Under the pieces are notes generated by a model, which ran no database searches, was not told the DNA's origin, and saw only the letters and a list, made by a program, of their open reading frames with translations. This document shows, in pieces, positions 18,191 to 27,827 of a DNA stretch of 64,000 nucleotides. Within the stretch, counting starts at the first letter, position 1. Each line of letters begins with the position of its first letter. A program made the translations under genes and the position numbers. The stretch covers positions 1-64,000 of the forward strand of contig NZ_JAAFKD010000029.1 in the NCBI RefSeq assembly GCF_013299165.1. The letters run 5' to 3'. Source of the DNA: Microcoleus sp. bin38.metabat.b11b12b14.051 (GTDB lineage Bacteria > Cyanobacteriota > Cyanobacteriia > Cyanobacteriales > Microcoleaceae).

Positions 18191-18794
18191 GTAGGGTGCG
18201 TCAGCAGCTAGCCTCTCGAACCACACAGCAAATCTCCAGGCTGACGCACCCTACAGTTAAATCCCCGTAGCAGTAGGGTGCGTCAGCAGCTAGCCTCTCG
18301 AACCACACGCCAAATCTCCAGGCTGACGCACCCTACAGTTAAATCCCCGTAGCAGTAGGGTGCGTCAGCAGCTAGCCTCTCGAACCACACAGCAAATCTC
18401 CAGACTGACGCACCCTACAATTAAATCCCCGTAGCAGACTGACGCACCCTACAATTAAATCCCCGTAGCAGTAGGGTGCGTCAGCAGCTAGCCTCTCGAA
18501 CCACACAGCAAATCTCCAGGCTGACGCACCCTACAGTTAAATCCCCAGTAGTAGGGTGCGTCAGCAGCTAGCCTCTCGAACCACACGCCAAATCTCCAGG
18601 CTGACGCACCCTACAGTTAAATCCCCGTAGCAGTAGGGTGCGTCAGCAGCTAGCCTCTCGAACCACACAGCAAATCTCCAGGCTGACGCACCCTACAGTT
18701 AAATCCCCATATTCGTCGTATCGTAGTATCGTAGGGTGCGTCAGCAGTTAGCCTCTCGAACCACACGCCAAATCCCCAGACTGACGCACCCTAC
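18191..18794. repeat. Tandem array of seven 82-bp hairpin units plus one partial
   Basis: Full units start at about 18191, 18273, 18355, 18471, 18551, 18633 and 18731; a partial unit lies near 18434. Each unit is a long hairpin with arms GTAGGGTGCGTCAG and CTGACGCACCCTAC around a conserved centre containing GCTAGCCTCTCGAACCACAC. Units are joined by TTAAATCCCCGTAGCA. The arms belong to the dispersed GTGCGTC family seen elsewhere in the window. No gene is present in 18079-18834. Confidence 0.95.
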
Positions 18795-18834
18795 AGTTAA
18801 ATCCACCCAATCTTCCCATCTCCCCCTCTCCTGC

Positions 18835-19311
18835 TTATAGTTCGTGAAAGTAGTACATTACAATGCCAGTAACAGGGTCATTCTCGATGCTGACATAACC
18901 GGTTTTGAGCATTGCGGTGAAAGCCTCTTCCACTTGGGCAAAAGTAGCACCGGTAGCCATCACGCCTTGAGTGACAGATAATCTGCCGTTCTTGGTATAA
19001 GCTGCCTTCAGGAGTTTAATCCCTAACTGTTCCGCGGTTTGCTTCTGGTATGTCGAGGCGATCGCCCCGTTGGTAGAAGATAGCGGTATACCTTGGGGAG
19101 ATACGCCGAGTTTGCCCCTGAGAGTGGCATTGTGTTCGTCCACCATCTGCGGCAGCAGCAGCAAGTCAAACAATTGCCCGAACCCAAACAACCCAAAGGT
19201 ACACAGCCACAGCAAACCTGTGCCAATCTTGCCGTTGTAGAGGCGGTGGAGTCCGAATGGGCCGAAAAAACAAGCTGCCCATAAAAGGTAACTAACACCT
19301 AAATTGCTCAT
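18835..19311 (-). CDS. TM2 domain-containing membrane protein
   Basis: 158 residues from the ATG at 19311 ([11 protein letters not shown]), preferred over the longer frame from 19362. The N-terminus is a TM2 domain: a first helix with [18 protein letters not shown] (the G-x-H-R-F/L-Y-x-G signature) and a second helix [20 protein letters not shown]. The C-terminal half is soluble and contains a winged-helix-like segment ([22 protein letters not shown]). Role unknown; TM2 proteins are small two-helix membrane proteins. Confidence 0.87.
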   Translation of the reverse strand: MSNLGVSYLLWAACFFGPFGLHRLYNGKIGTGLLWLCTFGLFGFGQLFDLLLLPQMVDEHNATLRGKLGVSPQGIPLSSTNGAIASTYQKQTAEQLGIKLLKAAYTKNGRLSVTQGVMATGATFAQVEEAFTAMLKTGYVSIENDPVTGIVMYYFHEL

Positions 19312-19589
19312 TTTATGCCCGTCCTGCCTGGTTATTCTAAGAATTGGAGTCCCTTTATACATTTTGTACTTTCTATCTGGTGTTTGAACAGTTTGACAGC
19401 AGCAGATATTTGTGCATTGTCGGAAGTTATTGGTTATTTACAATTCCCCATGCCCTGTTTGGCTCATGCCCTGTTTGGCCCATGCCCATGCCCGTAAGTA
19501 ATTGTGCGTAGCAATTCTTAACGCCAGCGACATATTTTTGGGGCCAAGAGCTTGGTAAACTAGAGGGCGTGGAAATTACAGCAGCTTTG

Positions 19590-19995
19590 AGCTGGATTCT
19601 ACGCGGTTCGGGCTACCGGTGCTGGCCGGAGATACAAGGGCGATCGACCTCACCCGCCCGACACCCGAAACAAGCAAGTTGTTATAAGAAAGCTCCCTGA
19701 AAACCCTGTGGCTTCAGCCCAAGGATGAAAGGGAATGGCAGACTTTAGTTTGCTTTGACACAATTAACCAGGGCAGGCTAAAATTAGTTTTTTCATTAAT
19801 TTTGTCAGTACAAGACATTAAAACCTACCCCCGGACTGGGGGAAAGTATACGTCTGAGGAGCTAGTTGTAAGACTAGGATAGCAGCCCGCCATTTTTGGC
19901 AAAAGGATTGCGCCCAGAAACCTGATTGCTCAGGATATTACGGCCGAAAGGTTTTAAGAATCCCCTTGCCTTTAGGCAGGGGAGTGTCAAAAGCA
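19590..19995 (+). mobile_element. Probable degraded IS200/IS605-type tnpB 3' end with right-end hairpin
   Basis: A hairpin CCCC-TTGCCTTTAGGCA-GGGG followed by AGTGTCAA (about 19965-19992) looks like the right end of TnpB-type elements common in cyanobacteria. Upstream, one plus-strand frame (about 19610-19728) reads a possible OrfB tail ending ...KLPENPVASAQG before a TGA. No intact transposase and no left end is visible. The call rests on recalled resemblance, so it is tentative. The remnant abuts acsF: the hairpin ends about 20 bp before its ATG. Nothing else is seen in 19312-20012. Confidence 0.4.
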
Positions 19996-20012
19996 AAAAA
20001 TCTAATAAACAT

Positions 20013-21086
20013 ATGGTAGATTCCCTCAAAAAACCCGCTTTTGCCGAACAGCAAGAAGCGAAAACCCCAGCCAAAGAAACTATTCTCACACCGAGATTTT
20101 ACACAACAGATTTTGACGAGATGGCCAAAATGGACATCTCGGTAAACGAAGCCGAACTCGAAGCAATTATCAAAGAGTTCCGCGTTGACTACAACAAAAC
20201 CCACTTTGTGCGAGATGCCGAGTTCGATCAATCTTGGGAACACATCGACGGCGAAAAGCGCAAATTGTTTATTGAATTCCTCGAACGCTCTTGCACCGCT
20301 GAGTTTTCCGGCTTCTTGCTCTACAAAGAATTGGCCCGCAAGCTCAAGGACAAAAATCCGGTACTCGCCGAAGGTTTCTTGCTGATGTCTCGCGACGAAG
20401 CGCGGCACGCCGGATTCCTCAACAAAGCGCTGTCGGACTTTGGTTTGTCCTTGGATTTGGGTTTCTTGACAAAGAGCCGTAGTTACACATTCTTCAAGCC
20501 GAAGTTTATTTTCTACGCCACTTACTTATCCGAAAAAATCGGTTATTGGCGCTACATCACAATTTATCAGCACTTGAAAGCGCATCCTGAAGATCAGATT
20601 TATCCGATTTTCCGCTTCTTTGAAAATTGGTGCCAGGATGAAAACCGCCACGGAGATTTCTTTGATGCGGTGATGAGAGCTCAGCCTCAGATGTTGAATG
20701 ACTGGCGCGCTAAGCTGTGGTGCCGCTTCTTCTTGCTGTCGGTATTCGCCACGATGTATCTCAATGATATCCAGCGCGGTGGTTTTTATCGATCGCTCGG
20801 ACTCGATGCTCGGGAATACGACATTGAAGTAATCAAAAAGACCAACGAAACCGCAGGCCGCGTCTTCCCCGTCATGCTAGACGTGAACAATCCAGAATTC
20901 TATGAACGGCTGGATATTTGCCTCAAAAACAATCAGCAATTGACCGCAATTGTAGCTTCTGAAACTCCGAAAATTTTGCAATTGTTCCAAAAATTGCCTC
21001 TGTATGTGTCCAACGGTTGGCAGTTGGTGAAACTGTATTTCATGAAGACGATCGAATCGCCTTCTGTTGAAGGTGCAGTGCGTTAA
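20013..21086 (+). CDS. acsF: Mg-protoporphyrin IX monomethyl ester (oxidative) cyclase, aerobic diiron subunit AcsF
   Basis: 357 residues from the ATG at 20013, matching the family N-terminus; an upstream extension to 19926 would translate transposon-like DNA. Diiron ligands are visible in [25 protein letters not shown] and [12 protein letters not shown]. It oxidatively forms the isocyclic ring E of chlorophyll using oxygen, associated with the membrane. Its accessory subunit Ycf54 is encoded at 5981-6307. It is followed by a clear terminator. Confidence 0.98.
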   Translation: MVDSLKKPAFAEQQEAKTPAKETILTPRFYTTDFDEMAKMDISVNEAELEAIIKEFRVDYNKTHFVRDAEFDQSWEHIDGEKRKLFIEFLERSCTAEFSGFLLYKELARKLKDKNPVLAEGFLLMSRDEARHAGFLNKALSDFGLSLDLGFLTKSRSYTFFKPKFIFYATYLSEKIGYWRYITIYQHLKAHPEDQIYPIFRFFENWCQDENRHGDFFDAVMRAQPQMLNDWRAKLWCRFFLLSVFATMYLNDIQRGGFYRSLGLDAREYDIEVIKKTNETAGRVFPVMLDVNNPEFYERLDICLKNNQQLTAIVASETPKILQLFQKLPLYVSNGWQLVKLYFMKTIESPSVEGAVR

Positions 21087-21112
21087 TTTTTGATTTTTCA
21101 TCCTCTGTTACG

Positions 21113-21144
21113 GCGGTTCTGCGGAAGCGGAACCGCTTTTTTTT
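21113..21144 (+). terminator. Rho-independent terminator of acsF
   Basis: GCGGTTC and GAACCGC form a 7-bp stem with a 10-nt loop, followed at once by eight T residues, 27 bp after the acsF stop. Confidence 0.88.
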
Positions 21145-21199
21145 GCTATGATGTTATACCAATTATGAAAAATATTGCTACATACAAATTAGAGAATTT

Positions 21200-21641
21200 C
21201 ATCTGTAGGGAAACGGCATTGCCGTGTGCGGCCAAGAGTTATGAATAGCGACTGGCTGAAATACTCTAGGGATTTCTGTTTTTCTCCCAAATCTGAGTAG
21301 ACTAAACCGATATTGTTGAGGGTGACAGCTTCTGAGGAGCGATCGCCCGCTTCTCGATATAGTTTTAATGATTCTTCCCATTTGGCGATCGCTTGTCTCT
21401 TCGATTCTACTGTGCCTTGCTTAGAAAGTTGCTCTGCTCGATCCTAGGCCCTTTCAGCCGCCACGGCTTCTGGGTTTCCCTGTTGCTGCGATCCGGCTTG
21501 ACTTTTAATCACAGTGGGTGCAGCCATGACAGGTGGACTTAGCAGAATGCTAGCACCGATCGCTAAGCTCCAGCGCCCCCAAACCCAAAGCATGAGATTC
21601 ATAAACACCCACTTAAACAACACCTTGTTAAGCGCTATCAT
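21200..21641 (-). pseudogene. Remnant of an exported TPR protein gene
   Basis: The minus frame from 21641 encodes a start with a signal-peptide-like hydrophobic stretch (WSLAIGASILLSPPVMAAP), then runs into a TAG at 21444-21446. Beyond the stop the same frame continues with a recognisable TPR unit (LNNIGLVYSDLGEKQKSLEY) until about 21200 and then loses similarity. The in-frame stop and missing 3' part mark a decayed gene of the signal peptide plus TPR (often CHAT-linked) type. The adjacent tract looks repeat-derived. Confidence 0.7.
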
Positions 21642-21761
21642 AGTCGATCGGATCTTGCTCGCGTGTGCTTTCCCGCTGCGTGCCGCTTACGCTATTGTCA
21701 AATTAGTATTTTAATCTTAGAGATCGCTCTGCCATCTGCCATCTATATTTTCTGCTGTTTT

Positions 21762-23276
21762 ATGAGACTCAACAAAAAACTATTCAACAAATCAACTGTG
21801 ATTTTTGCCCTGGGAATGCTCGGCGTTTTCCTGATGTCATTTCTGCTGCGCTTTTGGGAACTGGAGCGATTTAACGCTTTTGTATTTGACGAGGTTTATT
21901 ACGCGAAGTTTGCCAACGATTATCTCACGAAAACACCTTTTTTCAACGCTCACCCGCCCCTGAGTCAGTACATAATTGCGATCGGGATTGCGATCGGCAC
22001 TCACCTCCCCTTCGGCAAAACCGCAGTCAACAGTCTGGCAGGCTCCATGCTCTCCCCTTGGGATTACCGCTGGCTGAATGCCCTCACAGGCTCCTTTATT
22101 CCGCTAGTTGTCGGAGCCCTGGCTTATCAGCTACTTCGGCGCCGTACCTTTGCTTTTTTGGCTGCTTTCTTTATCGCCTGTGACGGTTTATTTTTAGTTG
22201 AATCTCGCTATGCACTGAACAATATTTATCTGGTTTTGTTCGGAATATTAGGACAGTTATTTATTCTGAAATCCGTAGAAGCAAAAGGCAAAAAGCGCTG
22301 GCTGTGGTTGGTGCTAGCCGGGATAGGTTTCGGTGCTTCTGCTGCCATTAAATGGAACGGGCTGTGGTTTCTCTTCGGTACATATCTAATTTTAATTTGC
22401 GCGTGGGTGGTGCGTTTTTTCCAAGGAAACCAAGGAGAGCGAGAACAGAATGCCGAAGTAAATGCGGCTCTTCTACCGCCAGAAAGTCCAGTACAAAAAC
22501 TGACTCAACTCAATTTTATAGAAGTTGGATTGAGTCTAGCTGTGATTCCTATTTTAGTTTACAGCATCTCCTGGATTCCTCACCTGCATCTCAATCCGAC
22601 TCCCAACTTTTGGCAGATGCAAACGGAAATTTTGACTTATCACCAGCGGATTAAAAGCGGCCCTAACGTGCATCCTTACTGTTCGGCGTGGTATAGTTGG
22701 CCTTTGATGCTGCGCCCAATAGTTTACTTCTACAAAACTGTTAGCAGTAATGCCCAACCAGATCCTGTTTTGCCAGCTTTACCCAGCGGTGTGAATCCGG
22801 TAATTTTTGACGTGCACGCGATGGGTAATCCTTTTCTTTGGTGGCTGTCAACCTTAGCTTTACTGCTAGTAATAGGAGTTTTAGTTCACCGGGTTTTAGT
22901 GTGGCAGCAAACGCGCAGCGAGACTTCTGTTGAGGCGATCGAACAGCAGCGACCGATTTTGTTTCCGCCAACTGCCGAAATGTGGCTGGCGCTGTATTTA
23001 ATAGTTAACTGGGTGGCTAATTTGCTGCCTTGGGTGAAGGTGACTCGCTGCGTATTTTTGTACCATTATATGGGCTGTTCTGTGTTTGCAGCCTTAGCGC
23101 TTGCTTGGTGGACTGACAGGTGGCTGCACAGCCCTCAAACTCGCCTCCGAGGCATGGGAGTAACAATTATTTTTCTAGTTTTGGGTGCTTTTATTTTCTG
23201 GATGCCTCTGTATTTGGGACTGCCTTTGTCGCAAATGGAATGGAAAATTAGGATGTGGCTGCCGTCTTGGGTTTAG
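21762..23276 (+). CDS. Membrane glycosyltransferase, GT39/protein O-mannosyltransferase family
   Basis: 504 residues from the ATG at 21762 (MRLNKKLFNKS); the frame is open further upstream without family support. There are about ten hydrophobic helices. The first loop has the catalytic-type Asp-Glu in FVFDEVYYAKF and the HPPLSQYII segment of PMT/GT39 enzymes. These transfer sugar from a polyprenyl-phosphate donor to proteins on the periplasmic face. The C-terminus (KVTRCVFLYHYMGCSVFAAL) fits the PMT C-terminal membrane domain. Acceptor unknown. Confidence 0.9.
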   Translation: MRLNKKLFNKSTVIFALGMLGVFLMSFLLRFWELERFNAFVFDEVYYAKFANDYLTKTPFFNAHPPLSQYIIAIGIAIGTHLPFGKTAVNSLAGSMLSPWDYRWLNALTGSFIPLVVGALAYQLLRRRTFAFLAAFFIACDGLFLVESRYALNNIYLVLFGILGQLFILKSVEAKGKKRWLWLVLAGIGFGASAAIKWNGLWFLFGTYLILICAWVVRFFQGNQGEREQNAEVNAALLPPESPVQKLTQLNFIEVGLSLAVIPILVYSISWIPHLHLNPTPNFWQMQTEILTYHQRIKSGPNVHPYCSAWYSWPLMLRPIVYFYKTVSSNAQPDPVLPALPSGVNPVIFDVHAMGNPFLWWLSTLALLLVIGVLVHRVLVWQQTRSETSVEAIEQQRPILFPPTAEMWLALYLIVNWVANLLPWVKVTRCVFLYHYMGCSVFAALALAWWTDRWLHSPQTRLRGMGVTIIFLVLGAFIFWMPLYLGLPLSQMEWKIRMWLPSWV

Positions 23277-23304
23277 GTTAGAATATACAAAAATTGTACA
23301 CGCT

Positions 23305-23425
23305 CTAGAAACCCGGTTTATTTGTGTAAACTGGACTTACGCATCAAGCTAAAGAAACCGGGTTTTTACCAATCTGCGGGTGCAACGAAGGATTGTCGTA
23401 AAAAACCCGGTTTCTCACCACCCGC
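23305..23425. repeat. GAAACCGGGTTTC-type repeat copies
   Basis: Three copies (near 23308, 23351 and 23404) of the AAACCCGGTTT palindrome lie in the gap between the glycosyltransferase and the next gene. Confidence 0.8.
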
Positions 23426-23448
23426 GTGTCAGTCATAATAGAAATCTT

Positions 23449-24078
23449 ATGTCTAAAAACTCCCCAAAAACTTCTGCGGAAATGGAGGCGATCGCCCGCG
23501 CACCCAATCTTGTTGAAATCAACAAACAAATCCGGGACTTGATTATAGATTATGCCATTGGATCGGCAATTATGGGACTCAACCCCCTGCCGGGAACTAT
23601 GACGGTGACGCTTCTAGCTGCAAGCGTGTTGCTGTTAAAAATGATGCGGGATATTGGGGGAAGATGGGGCTATCCCAAGGGTCAAGATGCGCTGGCTATC
23701 GGAGGCAATCTGTTCGGGGGTTTGGGTTCGTTTTGGGTCGCGTTTATGGCTTGGGTATCGATGTATGGTTTGGGTTTGTTTGTGCCGTTTGTGGGCGGTT
23801 TTGCGCTGGCATCATCGCTGTTTGCGCTGACTTGGAGGGTGGGACAGGCGACGCATCTTTATTATGCTAGCGGGCGTCAAATGGATGCAGCGCAACTGAA
23901 GCAAGTATTTGATGATGCTCAACCGGAAGGAGCAACTTTGTTTAAGACGAATATTGGGGCGATCGCATCTCAGAATCAAGTAGCAGAAAATTCGATTAAA
24001 TCCCTCAATGATGACTTGATCAATGGTAAAATAAGTCAAGAGGAGTTTGAGGGAAAACTTAAAGATATTCTTCATTAA
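23449..24078 (+). CDS. Membrane protein with DUF697-like core and SHOCT-like C-terminus
   Basis: 209 residues from the ATG at 23449; the earlier in-frame start at 23380 would translate repeat DNA. The central part has three hydrophobic segments (GSAIMGLNPLPGTMTVTLLA; FGGLGSFWVAFMAWVSMYGL; FVPFVGGFALASSLFAL), resembling the DUF697/YcjF hydrophobic hairpin. The last 28 residues (SLNDDLINGKISQEEFEGKL) fit a SHOCT-like short C-terminal domain. Function unknown. The Uma2-type gene begins 22 bp downstream on the same strand. Confidence 0.8.
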   Translation: MSKNSPKTSAEMEAIARAPNLVEINKQIRDLIIDYAIGSAIMGLNPLPGTMTVTLLAASVLLLKMMRDIGGRWGYPKGQDALAIGGNLFGGLGSFWVAFMAWVSMYGLGLFVPFVGGFALASSLFALTWRVGQATHLYYASGRQMDAAQLKQVFDDAQPEGATLFKTNIGAIASQNQVAENSIKSLNDDLINGKISQEEFEGKLKDILH

Positions 24079-24100
24079 AACCTGTCACCCAAATAAAAAT

Positions 24101-24997
24101 ATGCAATTCAGCCTGGATCTAGAAAACTATCCCAAAACTTTACCAGACCACACTCAGCTACCAGAATCAGACGGCACTTTTGTGAAAAACTTTCAAGAAC
24201 ATCCCCAAAGCATTCTGTTAACCGATTCCATTAATCCTGTCTTCCAAAGTATTCATCCAGATGGTAATTACTGTATCGGTCAAGATAGCGGCATTTACTG
24301 GCGATTGACAGAGCCGCTAGAAAAGGGTTCAGAAGCACCAGATTGGTTTTACGTTCCCAATGTCCCGCCAAGTCTTGACGGTCAATTGCGCCGTTCCTAT
24401 GTGATGTGGCAAGAATTTGTAGCACCGTTAATTGTGTTGGAATTTGTATCGGGAAATGGTTCAGAGGAACGGGACAGAACGCCTTTGTTGCGATCGGGTA
24501 AACAGGAAACTAAGCCTGGTAAATTCTGGGTTTATGAAAATGCGATCCGTCCAGCTTTTTACGGGATTTATGAAGTAACCAAGGCGAGTGTTGAAGTTTA
24601 TCACTTGATAGAAAATAGGTATGAATTAATGGCTGCGAACGATCGCGGTCATTATCCAATTCCAGCGTTAGGAGTGGAATTGGGAATTTGGCAAGGAATG
24701 TATCAAAATGTTGATTTACCTTGGCTGCGTTGGTGGGATAATGAAGGTAATTTGCTGTTGACTGGATTTGAAAGAGCCCAACAACAACAGCAAATAGCTG
24801 AACAAGAAAGGCAAATAGCTGAACAGGAAAGGCAACGAGCTGAACAACAACAGCAAATAGCCGAACAAGAAAGGCAAATAGCTGAACAAGAAAGGCAAAT
24901 AGCTGAACAGGAACGGCAACGAGCCGATCGCACTCAACAAGAATTAGAGCAATTGCGCGCTCAGTTGCGATCGGCCGGAATTGAACCTCAATTGTGA
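24101..24997 (+). CDS. Uma2 family (DUF820) putative endonuclease with coiled-coil tail
   Basis: 298 residues from the ATG at 24101. The PD-(D/E)XK-like core has EAPDWFYVPN, then VLEFVSGNG and a later KFWVYENAIRPAFYGIYE, as in cyanobacterial DUF820 proteins. Residues about 225-290 are a Gln/Glu/Arg coiled coil of repeated QQIAEQERQ units, encoded by near-identical 24-bp DNA repeats. The end (LRAQLRSAGIEP) is a family signature. Uma2-type genes are numerous in filamentous cyanobacteria; no biological role is established. Confidence 0.9.
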   Translation: MQFSLDLENYPKTLPDHTQLPESDGTFVKNFQEHPQSILLTDSINPVFQSIHPDGNYCIGQDSGIYWRLTEPLEKGSEAPDWFYVPNVPPSLDGQLRRSYVMWQEFVAPLIVLEFVSGNGSEERDRTPLLRSGKQETKPGKFWVYENAIRPAFYGIYEVTKASVEVYHLIENRYELMAANDRGHYPIPALGVELGIWQGMYQNVDLPWLRWWDNEGNLLLTGFERAQQQQQIAEQERQIAEQERQRAEQQQQIAEQERQIAEQERQIAEQERQRADRTQQELEQLRAQLRSAGIEPQL

Positions 24998-25055
24998 TAA
25001 AAGCCTTGTTGGGAGGGAGCTAGACCTCTTGCAAAAGTCTTTTTGATCAACTTTG

Positions 25056-25122
25056 GGAACGGGCAAGATGCCCGTTCCACATAAAAAAATATCTTTGTGG
25101 AACGGGCATCTTGCCCGTTCCT
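25056..25122. repeat. Inverted pair of GGAACGGGCAAGATGCCCGTTCC hairpins
   Basis: Two copies of a palindrome (GGAACGGGCA-AGA-TGCCCGTTCC and its inverted form) separated by an A-rich spacer form a 67-bp inverted structure. GAAACCTGGTTTC-type copies follow at about 25181-25243. Confidence 0.85.
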
Positions 25123-25269
25123 AACTATTTTTGCAACATGGCACTGTATTGGCAAATAAGAAATAAAGGATGAGGTGAGAAACCTGGTTTTTTACGAGAA
25201 TCCTGGATTGCAGCCAGCAGATTAGGTGAAAAACCTGGTTTCTTTAGTATTGATATTGAGACTGAGTTT

Positions 25270-26460
25270 ATGACTAAATATATTGCACCAAAAATCACCC
25301 GCCGACAACTGTTACTTGCAGGATTAGCCGCCGCCTCAGCAGCTACAGCAATACCTGAATATTTGCGACGGAAAGCACAAAGCGATCGCCAGAAACAAGC
25401 CTTAGCTTTACTCAACGACAGAGAAGCCAATAGAATTTTCTTGAAAAGCTTAGAAGCGGATGCCAAAAAAATCAATGAATCCCGGCAAATCCAAGCATCT
25501 GTCAAGCTGTCTCCGCCGCCAATTCCCTACAATCGCGAGATTTCTAAACTGCTCATTCTGTGCAGCAAATTGGCAACACAGCAGTACCTCAAAGGTAAGT
25601 TAGAACCTAACTATGATGGTAATATCAAATCCTTGCCAGCTTACACTGCTAAGTTAAACAATTACACTTTCGTTGCTGCTATTAAAGGAGAAGAAGCCAA
25701 TATTTCCGAAGAAGTTGAGATAGATGTTATTCAGCCTGTGGCATCTCCGAATACCGCACCAGATCCAATCGGAGAAAATGCAGATACTGCTCAAGATTTC
25801 ATTAGAAATACGGCTAAAGAAGTAGTTAGAATTAAGCGGAGAATTCCGGTTTATTTTGGTTTTGTACTCGGCTCAAAAAAACACAATATTATTGTCTTTC
25901 GCGGCACGCAAAGAACTATCGAATGGGTACTCAATATCAATGCTGTCTACGCTACAAAAGAAAGTAAGGTTTTTAGTAAGTCCTACGGTACAATTCATCC
26001 GGGTTTTTCAACTATTTACAGCAATATTGCCGCTCAAACGCTGGAAATTGCCAAAAAGCTGAATCCGTCGGTTCCTTGCTATGTATCGGGGCACAGTTTG
26101 GGCGCTGCGATCGCAACTTTGGCTGCGATCGACATTGCGGTGAATATTCCTCGGTTGAAAAAGCAGGTGCAGTTGTATACTTATGCCAGTCCGAGGGTGG
26201 GCGATCCGGTGTTTGCGAGGGAGCACAACCGAGTTATACCGAACAGCTATCGCGTGGTAAATTTGGCGGATGCTATTACGCTGGTGCCTTTTACGGTGTT
26301 CTTTAAGACTGAATATGTCCACGTGGGTGAGGAGTGGGCTTTTTTGGCGCAAAATGGGGATATGATGCCGAATCACGTGGTGGATACCTACAGAAGTGCG
26401 ATCGACAAACAAGTCGAAACGAACAAACCGCGAACCTCCCCAAATTCCGGTTTAAAATAG
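25270..26460 (+). CDS. Lipase class 3 family protein, Tat-exported
   Basis: The protein has 396 residues. It starts with a twin-arginine-like signal TRRQLLLAGLAAASAATA (10-27). The alpha/beta hydrolase core has the nucleophile Ser276 in SGHSLGAAIATL, a probable acid in NLADAITLVP and a probable His in MMPNHVVDTY, in class-3 lipase order. The lid region IVFRGTQRTIEWVLNINAVY is also typical. It probably acts on lipids in the periplasm or thylakoid lumen; the substrate is unknown. Confidence 0.9.
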   Translation: MTKYIAPKITRRQLLLAGLAAASAATAIPEYLRRKAQSDRQKQALALLNDREANRIFLKSLEADAKKINESRQIQASVKLSPPPIPYNREISKLLILCSKLATQQYLKGKLEPNYDGNIKSLPAYTAKLNNYTFVAAIKGEEANISEEVEIDVIQPVASPNTAPDPIGENADTAQDFIRNTAKEVVRIKRRIPVYFGFVLGSKKHNIIVFRGTQRTIEWVLNINAVYATKESKVFSKSYGTIHPGFSTIYSNIAAQTLEIAKKLNPSVPCYVSGHSLGAAIATLAAIDIAVNIPRLKKQVQLYTYASPRVGDPVFAREHNRVIPNSYRVVNLADAITLVPFTVFFKTEYVHVGEEWAFLAQNGDMMPNHVVDTYRSAIDKQVETNKPRTSPNSGLK

Positions 26461-26958
26461 TGGAAATAACAATTCCGAGAATAGTCCGGGCGAATAGAAT
26501 TCGCGCCTACACAAACAAAGCGAATAGTCCGGGCGAATAGAATTCGCGCCTACACAAACAATGTCCGCCTCCGCGGACTCAAGAAAAGAGATAAATACAA
26601 ATCTAACCAAATAGTATCAAAATAGTATCAAACGTAATTTTTAACAAATTTGATATTATATCTTACACAAAATGAGCACAATTAATCCTCTGATATTCAG
26701 TCCGCGTAGGCGGACATTGTTTGTGTAGCCCCGAATTATATTCCAATACGGTTTACTTAAGACTGTTCAGTCTATAAAATCATGTGAAAAATAAACACTG
26801 CGATTGCTTCGCGGGTACGCTCGCAATGACAAAAAAACTTTAAGTGAACCGTATTGAATTATATTCGGCGGGCTTTATTTCTTTGTGGAGCATCGGAATT
26901 ATATTCGGCGGGCTTTATTTGTGCGCGCGTAAACTCCCCGAATTCTATTAGGCGAGCT
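26461..26958. repeat. Intergenic region with several dispersed short repeats
   Basis: It contains two direct copies of AATAGTCCGGGCGAATAGAA (about 26478-26545) with the GCGAAT...ATTCGC hairpin, TCCGCCTCCGCGGA and TCCGCGTAGGCGGA palindromes (about 26565 and 26700), and three copies of a GGCGGGCTTTATTT/GGCGAGCTTTATTT motif (about 26866-26965). These are relatives of the 7.05-7.75 kb array units. No gene is seen. Confidence 0.8.
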
Positions 26959-27636
26959 TTATTTGTGAAACAATGCGCGATAAACTGCTTCCCCGCGTTT
27001 GAGAGTCGCAATTTCTCTTTCAGTGGCTACGGGCATAGGATTTTCTGCTAACCATTCGCCGTTATTTGTGCGTTTAAAGCTAGGATGAGATGAAAAGCGA
27101 TCGCACATTTCGACTTCTACTTCCTCAATATCCGATTGAATAAACACTTCACCGCCAATAGCCAGATAAGTCGCCAACTCGCCGACTAATTCCTGTTGTA
27201 CCACGCGCCGCTTGTGGTGCTTTTTCTTGAACCACGGATCGGGAAATTGAATGCTGACTCGCTGTAAAGTACCAGCGGGAAGAGTTTCTAAAATTGGTTT
27301 CAGGGAACTATTCGCATTGCAAAACAAATAGTGCAAATTTGTCAAGCCTTTTTCGTCGCGCCAAAGATTCGCCTCGTCTACCAGAGGTTCGCGAATTTCT
27401 AATCCGAGAAAATTCCAATCAGTTTGTACTTGCGCCATTTGCCACAAAAACCGTCCTCTGGCGCAGCCGATATCTAAATGCAGTGGCAAATTTAAGTCGC
27501 TATATATTTTACTCCAATCTGGGGGACTGGCGGATGTTTGATATCTCATCGATAAGGGATTTACGTGTTCCCGAACTCTAACTCTTGCCAATTTTGATAT
27601 CTCCTGAATGTAATGTTTAACCGCTGATCGAGGCAC
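26959..27636 (-). CDS. trmB: tRNA (guanosine(46)-N7)-methyltransferase TrmB
   Basis: The protein has 225 residues. The SAM-binding motif [14 protein letters not shown], the acidic motif [15 protein letters not shown] and the TrmB signature [18 protein letters not shown] are present, plus [16 protein letters not shown] at the end. It methylates G46 of tRNA to m7G. The 3' end lies in repeat-rich DNA (the stop at 26959 is inside the GCGAGCTTTATTT motif), so the last codons may come from the repeat. Confidence 0.96.
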   Translation of the reverse strand: MPRSAVKHYIQEISKLARVRVREHVNPLSMRYQTSASPPDWSKIYSDLNLPLHLDIGCARGRFLWQMAQVQTDWNFLGLEIREPLVDEANLWRDEKGLTNLHYLFCNANSSLKPILETLPAGTLQRVSIQFPDPWFKKKHHKRRVVQQELVGELATYLAIGGEVFIQSDIEEVEVEMCDRFSSHPSFKRTNNGEWLAENPMPVATEREIATLKRGEAVYRALFHK

Positions 27637-27655
27637 ACATGACTTACGCGCTCAT

Positions 27656-27724
27656 ACCAAAGAAACCGGGTTTTTACCTAATCTGCGGGTGAGTGGGAAT
27701 GATTCTCCTAAAAAACCCGGTTTC
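27656..27724. repeat. GAAACCGGGTTTC-type repeat pair
   Basis: Two inverted copies (AAACCGGGTTTTTACC at about 27661 and AAAAACCCGGTTTCTTA at about 27711) lie upstream of trmB. Confidence 0.8.
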
Positions 27725-27827
27725 TTACTCCTCCGGGGTAAGTTCTCGCAGATTAACGCGGATGAACGCAGATGAATTTAGAAATGAAAAATCGCTGTGT
27801 TATGATTTTTCATTTCTAATTATTGTA

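Noticed and set aside
18191..18794. CRISPR array candidate
   Set aside because: Units are 82-bp hairpins with near-identical centres; there are no unique spacers between short repeats.
20013..20030. Start of acsF at 19926
   Set aside because: The upstream part translates the transposon-like hairpin; homology begins at the ATG at 20013.
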